Part shown: positions 16,556-25,127 of the stretch, piece by piece
Layout of the letters: each line of letters begins with the position of its first letter
Position numbering within the stretch: the first letter of the stretch is position 1
NCBI GenBank assembly: GCA_965262745.1
Contig: OZ253558.1
Coordinates: forward strand, 3,213,765 to 3,277,764
Direction: 5' to 3'
DNA from: JAJECS01 sp965262745
GTDB taxonomy: Bacteria > Chloroflexota > UBA11872
DNA length: 64,000 nucleotides
Notes under the pieces: generated by a model
Told to the model about the DNA's origin: nothing
What the model saw: only the letters and a program-made list of their open reading frames with translations
Database searches by the model: none
Made by a program: the position numbers and the translations under genes

Positions 16556-16569
16556 CCCGCGCACGCGGG
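16556..16569. repeat. short palindrome in intergenic space
   Basis: CCCGCG, two bases, CGCGGG, followed by GAATCC. It lies 24 bp after the M24 gene stop. It could be a hairpin marking the transcript end or one copy of a dispersed intergenic repeat; no U-run follows. Confidence 0.4.
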
Positions 16570-16653
16570 AATCCAGCCCACACCGCGCTTAGGCCGCGCG
16601 GGGCAGGTGCGGCGCGCTCGGGGCCAGTCGCCGCAGGCTGCGACGGCCTGACG

Positions 16654-17409
16654 GTGCGCACGGTTCTTGGCTACACGGGCTGGGCGCTCATGCAGGTCGT
16701 CCGCAACTTCGGCACGCTTGGCCTGCGGCTGAATCTCTTGTGGTTCGTCGCCGCGCTGCCCCTGCTTCCCGCCATCGGCATTCCCGTGGCGATGGCGGTG
16801 CAGCAAGCCGCGGGTGGATTCGATTCGCCGACTGCGCCGCTGGTGCTGGTGCTGGCGCTGGTCGGCGCCACCTGCGCCGCGTGTCTGCCGGCGGGACCCG
16901 CGACCCTGGCACTCGTCCACGCGACGGCGTGCTTCGTCCAGGGCGAGGAGGTCAGCGCCGGCGACTTTTGGCGCACCCTGCGGCGGTTCGTGCCGCGCGG
17001 CTGGCTGGTGCTCGTGATCGACCTCTCGCTTCTCTACGTACTCCTGTTCGGCTTTTACTTCTACTTGAACTCGGGGCAGCTCCTGACGCAAGTGATGGCC
17101 TTCGTGGCGCTGTATTTGACGCTCGTCTGGATCGCCGCGCAGGCGTATCTCTTCCCGCTGGTCATTCGCCATGACGTCCCAACGCTGGATGCGTTTCGCG
17201 GCGCCATTCTCATGGCCCTTGGACAAGTCGGACGTTCCGCCGCCTTCGTCGTGGTCGCCGTCGCGGCCATTGGCGTGAGCGTCGCCTTCATACTCCCGCT
17301 GGTGCTCGTGGTGCCGGTTACCCTGGCATTGGTGGGACATCGCATGGCGCACGACCGGTTCGAGACGCTCGGACGCTGGGACCCGGATATCGGGTCAGGG
17401 ATGCGATGA
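16654..17409 (+). CDS. integral membrane protein, DUF624/YesL-like
   Basis: 251-residue protein with five or six predicted membrane spans, for example LLWFVAALPLLPAIGIPVAM, PLVLVLALVGATCAACLPAG, LVLVIDLSLLYVLLFGFYFY and AFVVVAVAAIGVSVAFILPL. The layout (an early TRTLIG/NFGTLGLR-like basic segment, then a double-span, then FVQGEEVSAGDFWRTLRRF) resembles DUF624 (YesL) proteins found next to carbohydrate transport genes. The assignment is tentative and the function of that family is not known. Start is GTG 16654. It is followed by an SMP-30 lactonase gene 65 bp downstream. Confidence 0.68.
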   Translation: MRTVLGYTGWALMQVVRNFGTLGLRLNLLWFVAALPLLPAIGIPVAMAVQQAAGGFDSPTAPLVLVLALVGATCAACLPAGPATLALVHATACFVQGEEVSAGDFWRTLRRFVPRGWLVLVIDLSLLYVLLFGFYFYLNSGQLLTQVMAFVALYLTLVWIAAQAYLFPLVIRHDVPTLDAFRGAILMALGQVGRSAAFVVVAVAAIGVSVAFILPLVLVVPVTLALVGHRMAHDRFETLGRWDPDIGSGMR

Positions 17410-17476
17410 CCCGACCGTGCTTGGCAACGCGTGAGTCCCGGCGGGGCGCGCGGACCGAAGCCGCAGGAGGTGAGTG

Positions 17477-18355
17477 ATGAGTGAGTCAACCGCGGTCGAG
17501 TTGGTCGTCGATGCACACGCCATCGTCGGTGAAGGCCCAGTTTGGGACCCCTCCGCCGGCCTCTTGATCTGGGTCGACATCGAAGGCAAGCGCATTCACG
17601 AGTTCGACCCGGCCACCGGTATGGACCGGGCGATCGATGTGCCGCAGTATCCGGGCGCCGTGGTGCGCCGCGCGTCCGGCGGGTACATGGCCGCGGTGAC
17701 CGATGGTTTCGCGTCGGTTGACCGTGACGGACGGTTCGAGATGGTCGTGCCCGTTGAGGCCGATGTATCTGGAAACCGGATGAACGACGGCAAGTGCGAC
17801 CCGCAGGGACGGTTTTGGGCCGGCACCACGCGCATGGCGCACGATGCCCCGATTGGCGTGCTCGTCCGGCTGGACGCTGACCTTTCGGTCCATCCCATGG
17901 TCGACGAACTCTGGGTGTCCAACGGACTCGATTGGACCGCGGACGACAGCCGCATGTATTTCATCGATTCGTTCGTGCAGCGGGTTGACGTGTTCGACTT
18001 CGAGCCTGCCACCGGCGCCATCTCCAACCGCCGCCCGCTCATCGAGGTGCCGGAGTCATGGGGCTTCCCCGACGGCATGACGCTGGACGCCGAGGGCTAT
18101 CTCTGGGTGGCGTGCTGGGGCAGCAGCCGCGTGCGGCGGTTCGACCCGGAGGGGCGGCTGGACCGCGAAATCGTGCTTCCCGTGACCCAGGTCTCGAGCT
18201 GCGCCTTCGGCGGGCCTGACTTGTGCGACCTCTACATCACCACCGCGGCGCGGGGGCTCGACGCCGCGGCGCTCGAGCGCGAGCCGCACGCCGGCGGACT
18301 GTTCCGCGCGCGCCCCGGAGTTCAAGGACGCCCGGCGCACGAGTTTCTGGGATAG
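17477..18355 (+). CDS. SMP-30/gluconolactonase/regucalcin-like lactonase
   Basis: 292-residue six-bladed beta-propeller that hydrolyses sugar lactones with a divalent metal. The expected metal and substrate residues are visible: Glu in VGEGPVWD, Asn and Asp in GNRMNDGKCDPQGRFW, Asn in VSNGLDW and Asp in GFPDGMTLD. ATG 17477 is chosen because AGGAGG is at 17465-17470, 6 nt upstream; the overlapping GTG at 17474 is worse placed. With the Gfo/Idh oxidoreductases in this window a sugar-oxidation route (sugar to lactone to acid) is plausible, but the substrate is not shown. Confidence 0.92.
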   Translation: MSESTAVELVVDAHAIVGEGPVWDPSAGLLIWVDIEGKRIHEFDPATGMDRAIDVPQYPGAVVRRASGGYMAAVTDGFASVDRDGRFEMVVPVEADVSGNRMNDGKCDPQGRFWAGTTRMAHDAPIGVLVRLDADLSVHPMVDELWVSNGLDWTADDSRMYFIDSFVQRVDVFDFEPATGAISNRRPLIEVPESWGFPDGMTLDAEGYLWVACWGSSRVRRFDPEGRLDREIVLPVTQVSSCAFGGPDLCDLYITTAARGLDAAALEREPHAGGLFRARPGVQGRPAHEFLG

Positions 18356-18457
18356 CGCCGAGGCCGTAGACGGAGGATTGTGCTGGGGCGGTTCGCGAAC
18401 CGCGCCTACAAGACGCGCCCGCCCCGCGAAAGGCCGACGCCCGTGAAATGCGCCCCG

Positions 18458-19498
18458 CTACTCGCCCTTGGCGCCGGCGACGTCCCTGCGCTGGAATTGC
18501 CAGAAGGCGAGGCCGCCGAGGATGACGATGTATCCGAGCATCACCATCGCGGCGGGCAGGGGGTCGGGCAATGCGCCAACGCCTCCTGGTCCAAACGAGA
18601 AATCCCCAACTTCCATCCATCCGCTCGCCGCGCGCCCGAGCACAAAGGTGGAGATCCGCTCGAACCAGTCGAAGTTGGCCAGGATGCCGACCACGATCGA
18701 CTCAATGACGTAGTAGCCGACGCCGATCGCGATACCCATGCCCGACGATGAGGTCAATACCGACATCAGCACGGCCAACGCCACATACGGCATATAGGCA
18801 TAGATGAGCTTGCCGAACGAGATGGCAAGGTCGGACCATTCCCCGGCCCCAACAAGCTCGCCGCCTTCTAGCGTGAGCGATGCGATCACGCTGGCAACGG
18901 CGACAATCGCCAATACGACCAAGCTCAGGCCGATGCTCACGAGCGCGATCAAGAGCGTCTTCGACGCCAGAAGCTGCCACCGGCCGACGCCTCTAACCAA
19001 GACGCTTCGCAGGGTCCCCCAACCATATTCGGTCCCTGGTACCGACGCCGCCAGAATCATCACGAGGATGACGCCGAAAAAGGCCAAGGTGCTGTGCAAC
19101 GAAACCCTGAGGCTGTGCGGGGGAAGCATTGTTTGCCGAATTACATCGGAATCCTCGGCTACGGATTCACACTGAGCGGCAAATCCTTGCAAGGTTCTGA
19201 GGATATTCTCGCGTTCCTCTGGCGGGAAACTCTCGATATCAAGAGGGAGATCGCCGTCCTCCATGTCGCGCAAATCGCTGCATGTGAGTTCAATCTCGAC
19301 GCTTTCTCCAGCCGTATCGGTTGTGGAAAATGAAACGCTCGATTGATTGGCGGGACCTCCGCTTGCAACGAACGCATAGGTGGCCCAGAAGCCGAGTTGC
19401 GTAATAGCCACCGCGATGAGCAGCAGAATCCACGGCATCCGACGGCGTCGGAGCTTGTACCACTCCCACCGGGTAAGGCTGAGTACGTGGGGGATCAT
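18458..19498 (-). CDS. ABC-2 type transporter permease (copy B)
   Basis: 346-residue permease with a cytoplasmic start (LSLTRWEWYKLRRRRMPWIL), a first span, a roughly 100-residue extracellular loop and five more spans, the form of ABC-2 permeases associated with small drug/peptide exporters. It is a paralogue of the permease at 19744-20787: they share the N-terminal LTRWEW.KLRRRRMPWILL motif, the RGVGRWQLLASKTLL motif and the C-terminal ILGGLAFWQFQRRDVAGAKG. Its ATG overlaps the stop of a vestigial ATPase end (19495-19555), repeating the ATPase-permease junction seen at 20784-20787. Presumably it uses the intact ATPase at 20784-21698. Confidence 0.9.
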   Translation of the reverse strand: MIPHVLSLTRWEWYKLRRRRMPWILLLIAVAITQLGFWATYAFVASGGPANQSSVSFSTTDTAGESVEIELTCSDLRDMEDGDLPLDIESFPPEERENILRTLQGFAAQCESVAEDSDVIRQTMLPPHSLRVSLHSTLAFFGVILVMILAASVPGTEYGWGTLRSVLVRGVGRWQLLASKTLLIALVSIGLSLVVLAIVAVASVIASLTLEGGELVGAGEWSDLAISFGKLIYAYMPYVALAVLMSVLTSSSGMGIAIGVGYYVIESIVVGILANFDWFERISTFVLGRAASGWMEVGDFSFGPGGVGALPDPLPAAMVMLGYIVILGGLAFWQFQRRDVAGAKGE

Positions 19499-19555
19499 TC
19501 GGTCTCTCCTTCGTCGTCACTGGTGACGTCGAGGAAGCATTGCTCCAGCGCGGGC
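19495..19555 (-). pseudogene. vestigial 3' end of an ABC ATPase gene
   Basis: The last 17 or so codons read LEQCFLDVTSDDEGETE and stop, matching the C-terminus of the intact ATPase (LEQYFLDVTGDDEGAAE, ending at 20784). The stop overlaps the following permease ATG in the same ATGA manner. The sequence upstream (19560-19743) no longer resembles an ATPase. This is the remainder of a second ATPase copy after tandem duplication and deletion. Confidence 0.88.
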
Positions 19556-19743
19556 GCAGGGGATGAGGCGCCGGCGTAACGGGGAAGTGGTCGTAACGGC
19601 CGCGGGTTCCTCGCTGGCGTTTGCAAGGACCGGGAGCGGTCTGGCGGCGGGATGGTTCGGCGAGAAGCCGCGTGCACGATTGCTCCCTGGCGTCAGCCTA
19701 AACCGAAGCCGAATGCGTCGCGTTGATGCGCAACGAGGACGGG

Positions 19744-20787
19744 CTACCCGCCCTTGGCGCCGGCGATGTCCTTGCGTTGGAACTGCCAGAAGGCGAGACC
19801 GCCGAGGATCAAGGTGTATCCCAGCATCACCAGCGCGCCGTGAAGCGCGTCGGGCACTGTGCCGACGCCCGGCGGTCCAAACCGGACCGACCCGTCCGCG
19901 GACAGCCATCCGCTGGCTGCGTGTCCGAGGACAAAATTGGAGACGCTCTCGAACCAGTCGAAATTGATCAGGATGCCAACGACAATCGACTCAACGACGT
20001 AGTAGCCAACGCCGATCGAGATGCCGACGCCGGACGATGAGGTCAATACGGTAAAGAGGATGGCCAGCGCGATGTACGGCATGAACATGTAGATGACCTT
20101 GCCGAACGTTATCGCGGCGACGGACCATTCCCCGGACCCGGCAAGGCCACCGTCGTCAAAGGTAAGGGAGGCGATCAGGCTGCCAACGCCGGTGATCAGC
20201 GATACGACAAGACTCACTCCGACACACAGCAGCCCGAGCAAGAGCGTCTTCGACGCCAGAAGCTGCCAGCGGCCGACGCCCCGCACCAGAACCGTCCGCA
20301 AGGTGCCCCAGCCGTATTCGGTCCCTACCGTCGACGCTGCCAGCACCATGACGAGGATGACGCCGAACGTGGCGAGCACGCTCTCAAGGGCGCTGTTGAT
20401 GCTCCGTGGAAGAAGGAGCCCGCCACGAATCTCCCTAACGTCTTCCAATACGGATTCGCACTGCTGGGCAAATCCCTCCATGGCCCTCATAGCATCGTTT
20501 CGACTATCGGAAGGGAGCTGCTCAATCTCTGGGGGGATTGCGCCTTCCTGCATGTCGGGCACATCGCGGCAGGTCAGCTCGATCTCGACGCTGTTTCCCT
20601 GCGCGTCGCTATCCGAGAACGACATGCTGCTTTGATCGAGGATCGCCCCGCTCTGGAAGAAGGCGTAGGTGCTCCAGAAGATCAGTTGCGCGAGGGCAAC
20701 CGCGATGATCAGCAGAATCCACGGCATCCGGCGCCGTCGCAGCTTGAACCACTCCCACCGGGTGAGGCTGAGAATGTGGGTGATCAT
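19744..20787 (-). CDS. ABC-2 type transporter permease (copy A)
   Basis: 347-residue permease, paralogue of the gene at 18458-19498. Predicted spans include WILLIIAVALAQLIFWSTYA at the start and five spans in the C-terminal half, with a polar extracellular loop containing SVEIELTCRDVPDM between. Start ATG 20787 overlaps the ATPase stop by 4 nt, so translation is coupled to the ATPase. Together they would form an exporter of unknown substrate; the family includes bacitracin- and lantibiotic-type exporters, but nothing here shows the substrate. Confidence 0.92.
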   Translation of the reverse strand: MITHILSLTRWEWFKLRRRRMPWILLIIAVALAQLIFWSTYAFFQSGAILDQSSMSFSDSDAQGNSVEIELTCRDVPDMQEGAIPPEIEQLPSDSRNDAMRAMEGFAQQCESVLEDVREIRGGLLLPRSINSALESVLATFGVILVMVLAASTVGTEYGWGTLRTVLVRGVGRWQLLASKTLLLGLLCVGVSLVVSLITGVGSLIASLTFDDGGLAGSGEWSVAAITFGKVIYMFMPYIALAILFTVLTSSSGVGISIGVGYYVVESIVVGILINFDWFESVSNFVLGHAASGWLSADGSVRFGPPGVGTVPDALHGALVMLGYTLILGGLAFWQFQRKDIAGAKGG

Positions 20788-21698
20788 TCGGCCGCGCCTT
20801 CGTCGTCGCCGGTCACGTCGAGGAAATACTGCTCCAGCGACACCTGGAGGGGCGCGATTTCGGAAACGTAGACGCCCAGGCGGCCCAGCGCCGCGGACAG
20901 TTCCGAGGTGCGGTCGTGCGGCGCCGTCACGACCAGCGCGTCACCCTCGATCCGCACGTCCTCCACCCAATCGAGCGCCGTCAGGATTTCAACCGCCTTC
21001 GCGTCATCGGATGTCTTGAGGCGGATTTGCTCCTGTGGGTGGAGCAGGTCCGCGACATCGCCCTGAACGATCACCTTGCCGTGAGAGAGGATGGCGACGC
21101 TGTCGCAGATCTGCTCGACCTCGTTCAGCAGATGGCTGGAGAGCATCACGGTCCGATTGGCGCTCGCGAGGCTCCGAATCAGATCGCGCACTTCCGCCAT
21201 GCCAGCTGGGTCCATGCCGTTGGTCGGCTCGTCCAGGATCAAGAGCTCGGGGTCGCCGAGCAGCGTGTAGGCCAGTCCCAGGCGTTGCTTCATGCCGAGC
21301 GAGTAGGTGTGGAAGCGGTCGGTCGCCCGATCCGCCAGGCCGACTTGCTCAAGTAGGTCGTCCAGCTCCTTGGGCGAGCCACGCCCGGAGATGCCCTGGA
21401 AATAGGCCAGGTTGCGGCGTCCGGAAAGATAGGGATAGAACGACGGCTGCTCGACGATGGCTCCGACGCGATGCAGCGCGTCGGCATGGCTCATCCTCGA
21501 TCCAAGCAGACTGAAGCTGCCCGAGGTCGGCCGTACCAGACCGAGCAGCATGCCGATGGTGGTGGTCTTGCCCGACCCGTTGGGCCCCAATAGTCCAAAG
21601 ATGCGCCCGCGAGGCACTTCCAGCGTGAGCTGATCCACGGCAAGGATGTGACCGTAGCGCTTCGTCAACGCACTGGTCTGGATGACGAGATTGTTCAA
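20784..21698 (-). CDS. ABC transporter ATP-binding protein
   Basis: 304-residue ATPase of an ABC-2 exporter (CcmA/NatA-like). Walker A LLGPNGSGKTT, signature YSLGMKQRLGLA, Walker B LLILDEPTNGMD and switch His SSHLLNEV are all present. A C-terminal domain (residues about 220-304) of the DUF4162 type follows. It is the first gene of a minus-strand unit: ATPase, permease A, ATPase remnant, permease B. The 425-bp space upstream (to 22122) holds no gene but contains the inverted repeat at 21878-21969 and a palindrome at 22026-22047. Confidence 0.95.
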   Translation of the reverse strand: MNNLVIQTSALTKRYGHILAVDQLTLEVPRGRIFGLLGPNGSGKTTTIGMLLGLVRPTSGSFSLLGSRMSHADALHRVGAIVEQPSFYPYLSGRRNLAYFQGISGRGSPKELDDLLEQVGLADRATDRFHTYSLGMKQRLGLAYTLLGDPELLILDEPTNGMDPAGMAEVRDLIRSLASANRTVMLSSHLLNEVEQICDSVAILSHGKVIVQGDVADLLHPQEQIRLKTSDDAKAVEILTALDWVEDVRIEGDALVVTAPHDRTSELSAALGRLGVYVSEIAPLQVSLEQYFLDVTGDDEGAAE

Positions 21699-21877
21699 TG
21701 TGAGCCTTTTCGGCCAAGCGCGCTCTCCGAGCGCGACGCGTCATCATAAGGGATCGCGGTGAGGGCTCTCGGGGAGATTGCCCACGTTGCGATTTGTTCA
21801 GGGTGGGGGTAGTTGTCTTCTTGATTAATCCTTCGTGGAAACAGCGACGGTGCGTGGACGTGCCGCGCGCCCTGCCG

Positions 21878-21990
21878 GTCATTCCGAACGAACGTGAGGA
21901 ATCTGGAGCGTCCAACCTCGCGGCCGCGGGGTGTGGCATCTGAGACTCCTCGCTGCGCTCGGAGTGACAGAGGGGCGCTCGGAGTGACAG
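21878..21990. repeat. intergenic imperfect inverted repeat with partial direct repeat
   Basis: The left arm (21878-21904, GTCATTCCGAACGAACGTGA...) pairs with the right arm (21942-21969), whose complement starts GTCACTCCGAGCG. A 16-bp stretch, GCGCTCGGAGTGACAG, then occurs twice (21955-21970 and 21975-21990). This arrangement looks like a copy of a dispersed, MITE- or REP-like intergenic repeat; no transposase is linked. The rest of 21699-22122 shows no coding sequence. Confidence 0.6.
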
Positions 21991-22025
21991 GTTGGGCGGT
22001 TCGGGCGTAGGCGGTGGGGTGGATT

Positions 22026-22047
22026 CCCAGGCTGCGCGCAGCCTGGG
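22026..22047 (-). terminator. candidate transcript-end hairpin after the PhyH gene
   Basis: A perfect 22-nt palindrome with arm CCCAGGCTGCG, about 75 bp beyond the PhyH stop. No U-run follows on the minus strand, so it may be an RNA-stabilising hairpin or Rho-independent terminator of the U-less kind. Confidence 0.4.
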
Positions 22048-22122
22048 TCAGAGGGCAGACTCCCAATGCAGCCTGTGCCATCGGGCTGCTGCCCTCCGGC
22101 GCACAGCCTCAGCCCTCAGCGG

Positions 22123-23046
22123 CTACTCGGTGAAGGTATCGGGGCTGGTTCGCCGCCAGTCCGGACGATAGCCCTCCTTGGCGTTGAATCCCATCGACGG
22201 GAATACCTGTTGCGGAGTGCGCCAGGGCCACGCCTGGCCGCCGATGACGCGGTAGTCAGCGTCTCTGCCGCACAGCCAGTAGAACATGTGAGCCACGAAA
22301 ATGGACTGGCGATGGCCTCCGTAGTAGGCGCTGTGGAAGTCGAAGTCGTCCTCGGCGATCCAGTCCCGCTGCGGCTCTGCCGAGCGCCAGTAGTTGTACT
22401 TCAGCATGCGGCGCAGGCCGGTCGAGGTGGAGACGCCTCGCCGGTGCAGGATGCTCTGGTGATGGATGCCGATGGTGCCGGCGGGTCCTTCGAGCAAGAT
22501 GCCCTGCTCCTCGAAACCGCGCTTGGCGGGTCCGATGTGGGTGCCCGGAAAGACCTCCGTGGGGCCGAGCCCGGCAGGCGTGTCCTGCGGGAAGTAGAAG
22601 ACTTCCAGGAATTTGAGCTCGGGGCCGAAGATGTGGTCGGCGTCTTGATGCCAACCCTGCGCCGGCATTGGGGCCTCGACGCGATGATGGCTGGTGATCA
22701 CGGGCAGGCCGACGCTCGCGCCCAGCAGGGACCGCAGGGCGCCCGCGAGTTGCGGGTTGAGCAGCACGTGCTCGATGAACCAGTCCTCCAGCAGGATGGC
22801 GCTGGGTTCGTGGCTCCCGCGGATGCGCTCCAACTCATCAAGCGTCATCCCGGGCGGCGTGAAGCTTGGATCGAGCGGAATCTTGCCGTCGAGCCAGTCG
22901 CAGCACTTTTGGTTGATCTCATCCGGCACGACGCCCTTGAGCAGCAGGTGCCCGTCGCGGCAGAAGTCGAGCACCTGGCTGTCGGTGAGGGTGGGGGCGC
23001 AGTCGAACGTTCGAGCTTCGCTGTCATGAGTGACGCTGGATGGCAT
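22123..23046 (-). CDS. phytanoyl-CoA dioxygenase (PhyH)-family protein
   Basis: 307-residue Fe(II)/2-oxoglutarate-dependent oxygenase-like protein with a double-stranded beta-helix. The iron triad is visible as His and Asp in QGWHQDADHIFG and a distal His in QSILHRRGVSTSTG, followed by an Arg (LRRMLKYNYWR) suited to bind 2-oxoglutarate. The family hydroxylates very diverse small molecules. The second Met (ATG 23046) is chosen because the first ten residues of the longer frame are Arg-rich and have no ribosome site. A second PhyH-type gene starts at 63562. Substrate unknown. Confidence 0.9.
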   Translation of the reverse strand: MPSSVTHDSEARTFDCAPTLTDSQVLDFCRDGHLLLKGVVPDEINQKCCDWLDGKIPLDPSFTPPGMTLDELERIRGSHEPSAILLEDWFIEHVLLNPQLAGALRSLLGASVGLPVITSHHRVEAPMPAQGWHQDADHIFGPELKFLEVFYFPQDTPAGLGPTEVFPGTHIGPAKRGFEEQGILLEGPAGTIGIHHQSILHRRGVSTSTGLRRMLKYNYWRSAEPQRDWIAEDDFDFHSAYYGGHRQSIFVAHMFYWLCGRDADYRVIGGQAWPWRTPQQVFPSMGFNAKEGYRPDWRRTSPDTFTE

Positions 23047-23231
23047 GCGCAAGGGTGCCCGATGTCGCCGAGGCACCCTATTCTATGCGGCCTCGCGGGT
23101 GCTTGGGTGCCGGCGCGGTCGCGGCTCGGGTCGAGCATGGCCATCGATTGGTCCGCACACGCGACCAGCTAAACGGGCCTAGCTCGCCGAACGTACCGAC
23201 TGGCGGGGTTACCCGAGTCTTGTACGGCGGC

Positions 23232-23627
23232 TTACGAAGGCTCCTCGCGCAAGACCGTGCCCACGCGGTCGATGCCGCGGTCGAACGAGGCCACGACGCC
23301 GACGCCCGTCCGCTCTGCGCTCGCCACCAGATAGGCATCGGCGAAATCGAGGCCCTGTACCTCGTACAGCTCGACCGCGCGCTGCAGGAGCGGGCTATCA
23401 ACCACGCGGATGGCGCGAAAGGCAAGAATCGACCGCAGCGCCTCGGCAACCTGGAGCCGGGGAGCCTCGCAGTACGACTCAAGGACGTACGCGACCTCAG
23501 CGAGAATCAGGTCCGGCAGCAGCAACTGGTCTGCCTGTTCGAGGTAGCGCGTTGCCAGCCGCGCCTGCGCGGGAGGGTCGCCAGTGAGATGTCGAATCAG
23601 CACGTTCGTGTCGATGAAGGCCGTCAT
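23232..23627 (-). CDS. vapC: PIN-domain ribonuclease toxin, VapC type
   Basis: 131-residue PIN-domain protein, the toxin of a type II toxin-antitoxin pair; such proteins cut tRNA or other RNA when released. The acidic site is complete: Asp in FIDTNVLIRHL, Glu in LAEVAYVLES, Asp in LDFADAYLVA and Asp in VASFDRG. Its ATG overlaps the antitoxin stop by 4 nt (23624-23627). It is intact and could be functional, unlike the several broken genes in this window. Confidence 0.93.
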   Translation of the reverse strand: MTAFIDTNVLIRHLTGDPPAQARLATRYLEQADQLLLPDLILAEVAYVLESYCEAPRLQVAEALRSILAFRAIRVVDSPLLQRAVELYEVQGLDFADAYLVASAERTGVGVVASFDRGIDRVGTVLREEPS

Positions 23628-23872
23628 CGTCGGGTGGCTGCTCGAATCCTCCGCGTTTCGCGCAGCACGTCATCCCAACGCGTGCCCCGCTTCGGTGCCG
23701 GCACGCTGACCGAGCCGGCTAGCTGGATCAGGTCGGGGCTGCGCGCCAGGATCGCCCGCTGTCCCTCGACCCTGAAGATGACTTCGTCGCCCTCCTCGAT
23801 GGTCAGTGCTTCACGAACCGCCCGAGGAATCGTGATCTGGCCCTTCGAGCTGACACGGGCGGGAATGTCCAC
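23624..23872 (-). CDS. AbrB/SpoVT-type antitoxin
   Basis: 82-residue antitoxin with an N-terminal swapped-hairpin AbrB domain (ARVSSKGQITIPRAVREAL, then EGDEVIFRVEGQRAIL) that binds DNA, and a C-terminal tail (RGTRWDDVLRETRRIRAA) that would cap the VapC toxin. Start GTG 23872 has GGAGGGG 5 nt upstream. An inverted repeat just before it (23881-23904) is the expected site for autoregulation. First gene of the pair. Confidence 0.92.
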   Translation of the reverse strand: MDIPARVSSKGQITIPRAVREALTIEEGDEVIFRVEGQRAILARSPDLIQLAGSVSVPAPKRGTRWDDVLRETRRIRAATRR

Positions 23873-23880
23873 GCGCCCCT

Positions 23881-23904
23881 CCTTACTCTTCAGATAAAGT
23901 AAGG
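23881..23904 (-). promoter_or_regulatory. candidate operator of the AbrB/VapC pair
   Basis: 7-bp inverted repeat CCTTACT / AGTAAGG separated by 10 bp, about 9 bp upstream of the antitoxin start and overlapping its ribosome site. AbrB-type antitoxins usually repress their own promoter by binding such palindromes. Confidence 0.55.
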
Positions 23905-24045
23905 ATACGGCAGTGATTGGGGGGTGCGCGTACCTTGACCCACGTTCGCCTCGGACGAAGCGTGACGATTGCCAATCCGTCCCAAATGGCGGGTTACCCC
24001 GAACGCCGCCGCCAGCCCCTGCCGTTCCGCCCGTTCCGCAGCCTG

Positions 24046-24831
24046 CTAGCGATCTAGGTCGGCCATCGCTCCCAGAACGTGGAAGCCGCTGTCGACGTAG
24101 AGGACTTCGCCGGTGATGCCGCGTGAGTCCTCATCGCAGAGGAAGCGCGCGACCCCGCCAATCTCCTCCTGCGTGACGTGCCGTCGCAGCGGCGCCGCGT
24201 TGGGGAAGGCGCGATAGAAGTCCTTGAATCCCTTGACGCCACCGGAGGCCAGGGTGCGGACGGGGCCGGCGCTGATCGCATTGACGCGAACGCCCTGCGG
24301 CCCGAGGTCGTCGGCCAGGTAGCGAACCGTTGACTCCAACGCCGCCTTGGCGACTCCCATGACCTTGTAGCTGGGCATGACCTTCTGCGCCCCGTGGTAG
24401 GTCAACGTGAGAATCGATCCCGAGCCGGCGGGAAACAGCGGCAGGCACGCCCTGGTTAGCGCGAGGAACGAATAGACCGAGATTTCGTGCGCCGTGAGGA
24501 AGCCCTCGCGCGTGGTCTCGAAGAACCGGCCGGTCAGGTCGTCTCTCGGGGCGAAGGCTATGGAGTGCACCAGAAAGTCGATCTCGCCGAAGTGCTCCCG
24601 CGCCGACTCGAAGGTGTCCGCGATGCTGTCGTCCGATGTCAGATCGCAGTACTCGATCCAGTCGCTGCCGACGCTCTGGGCCAAGCGAACGACCCGACTC
24701 TCGAGCACCGGCACGGTGTAGCCGAAGCCCAGGCGAGCCCCGTCGGCGGCAAGGGCCTGGGCGATGCCCCAGGCGATCGAGCGATCGTTGGCCACGCCAA
24801 ACACCAGCCCGCTCTTGCCTGCCAAGCTCAC
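24046..24831 (-). CDS. fabI: enoyl-[acyl-carrier-protein] reductase (NADH)
   Basis: 261-residue short-chain reductase that completes each fatty-acid elongation cycle by reducing trans-2-enoyl-ACP. The FabI-specific cofactor motif GLVFGVANDRSIAWGIA replaces the usual SDR glycine motif. The catalytic pair is in SYKVMGVAKAALE (Tyr and Lys separated by six residues), and LVHSIAFAPRDDL and VNAISAGPVRTLAS are FabI signatures. Standalone gene; about 290 bp upstream (24832-25118) are non-coding and shared with the divergent M16 peptidase gene. Confidence 0.96.
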   Translation of the reverse strand: MSLAGKSGLVFGVANDRSIAWGIAQALAADGARLGFGYTVPVLESRVVRLAQSVGSDWIEYCDLTSDDSIADTFESAREHFGEIDFLVHSIAFAPRDDLTGRFFETTREGFLTAHEISVYSFLALTRACLPLFPAGSGSILTLTYHGAQKVMPSYKVMGVAKAALESTVRYLADDLGPQGVRVNAISAGPVRTLASGGVKGFKDFYRAFPNAAPLRRHVTQEEIGGVARFLCDEDSRGITGEVLYVDSGFHVLGAMADLDR

Positions 24832-25127
24832 TGCGGCCGCTCCTGATACGAGCCCGACTCCGACAGCCGGGAGACACCTGCCCCAATCGTAATACTCCCG
24901 CTAGGACTCGACCCCACGAGCGTCGGACGACGAGGCCAGCCTGGCAGGGATTGCCCAGCCTCTTCCACGAGAGGACGGTGCCCATAAGGGCCAACAGCCC
25001 GGTGGCGGATCAGCTTGTTAGGATCGCGCGCTTTGAAGGTGGCATCCGTGCTGAACGCAAGGCGCCATTTCCCCAAAGATCGACGCAGGTCGAGGGGCGC
25101 TCCTACGAACACTGAGAAGTGAAATCA

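Noticed and set aside
16556..16569. Intrinsic terminator after the M24 gene
   Set aside because: Six-bp arms with a two-base loop and no U-run; recorded only as a palindrome.
22066..23172. Long forward frame opposite the PhyH gene
   Set aside because: The minus-strand PhyH protein shows iron-binding motifs; the forward frame is compositionally biased shadow sequence.
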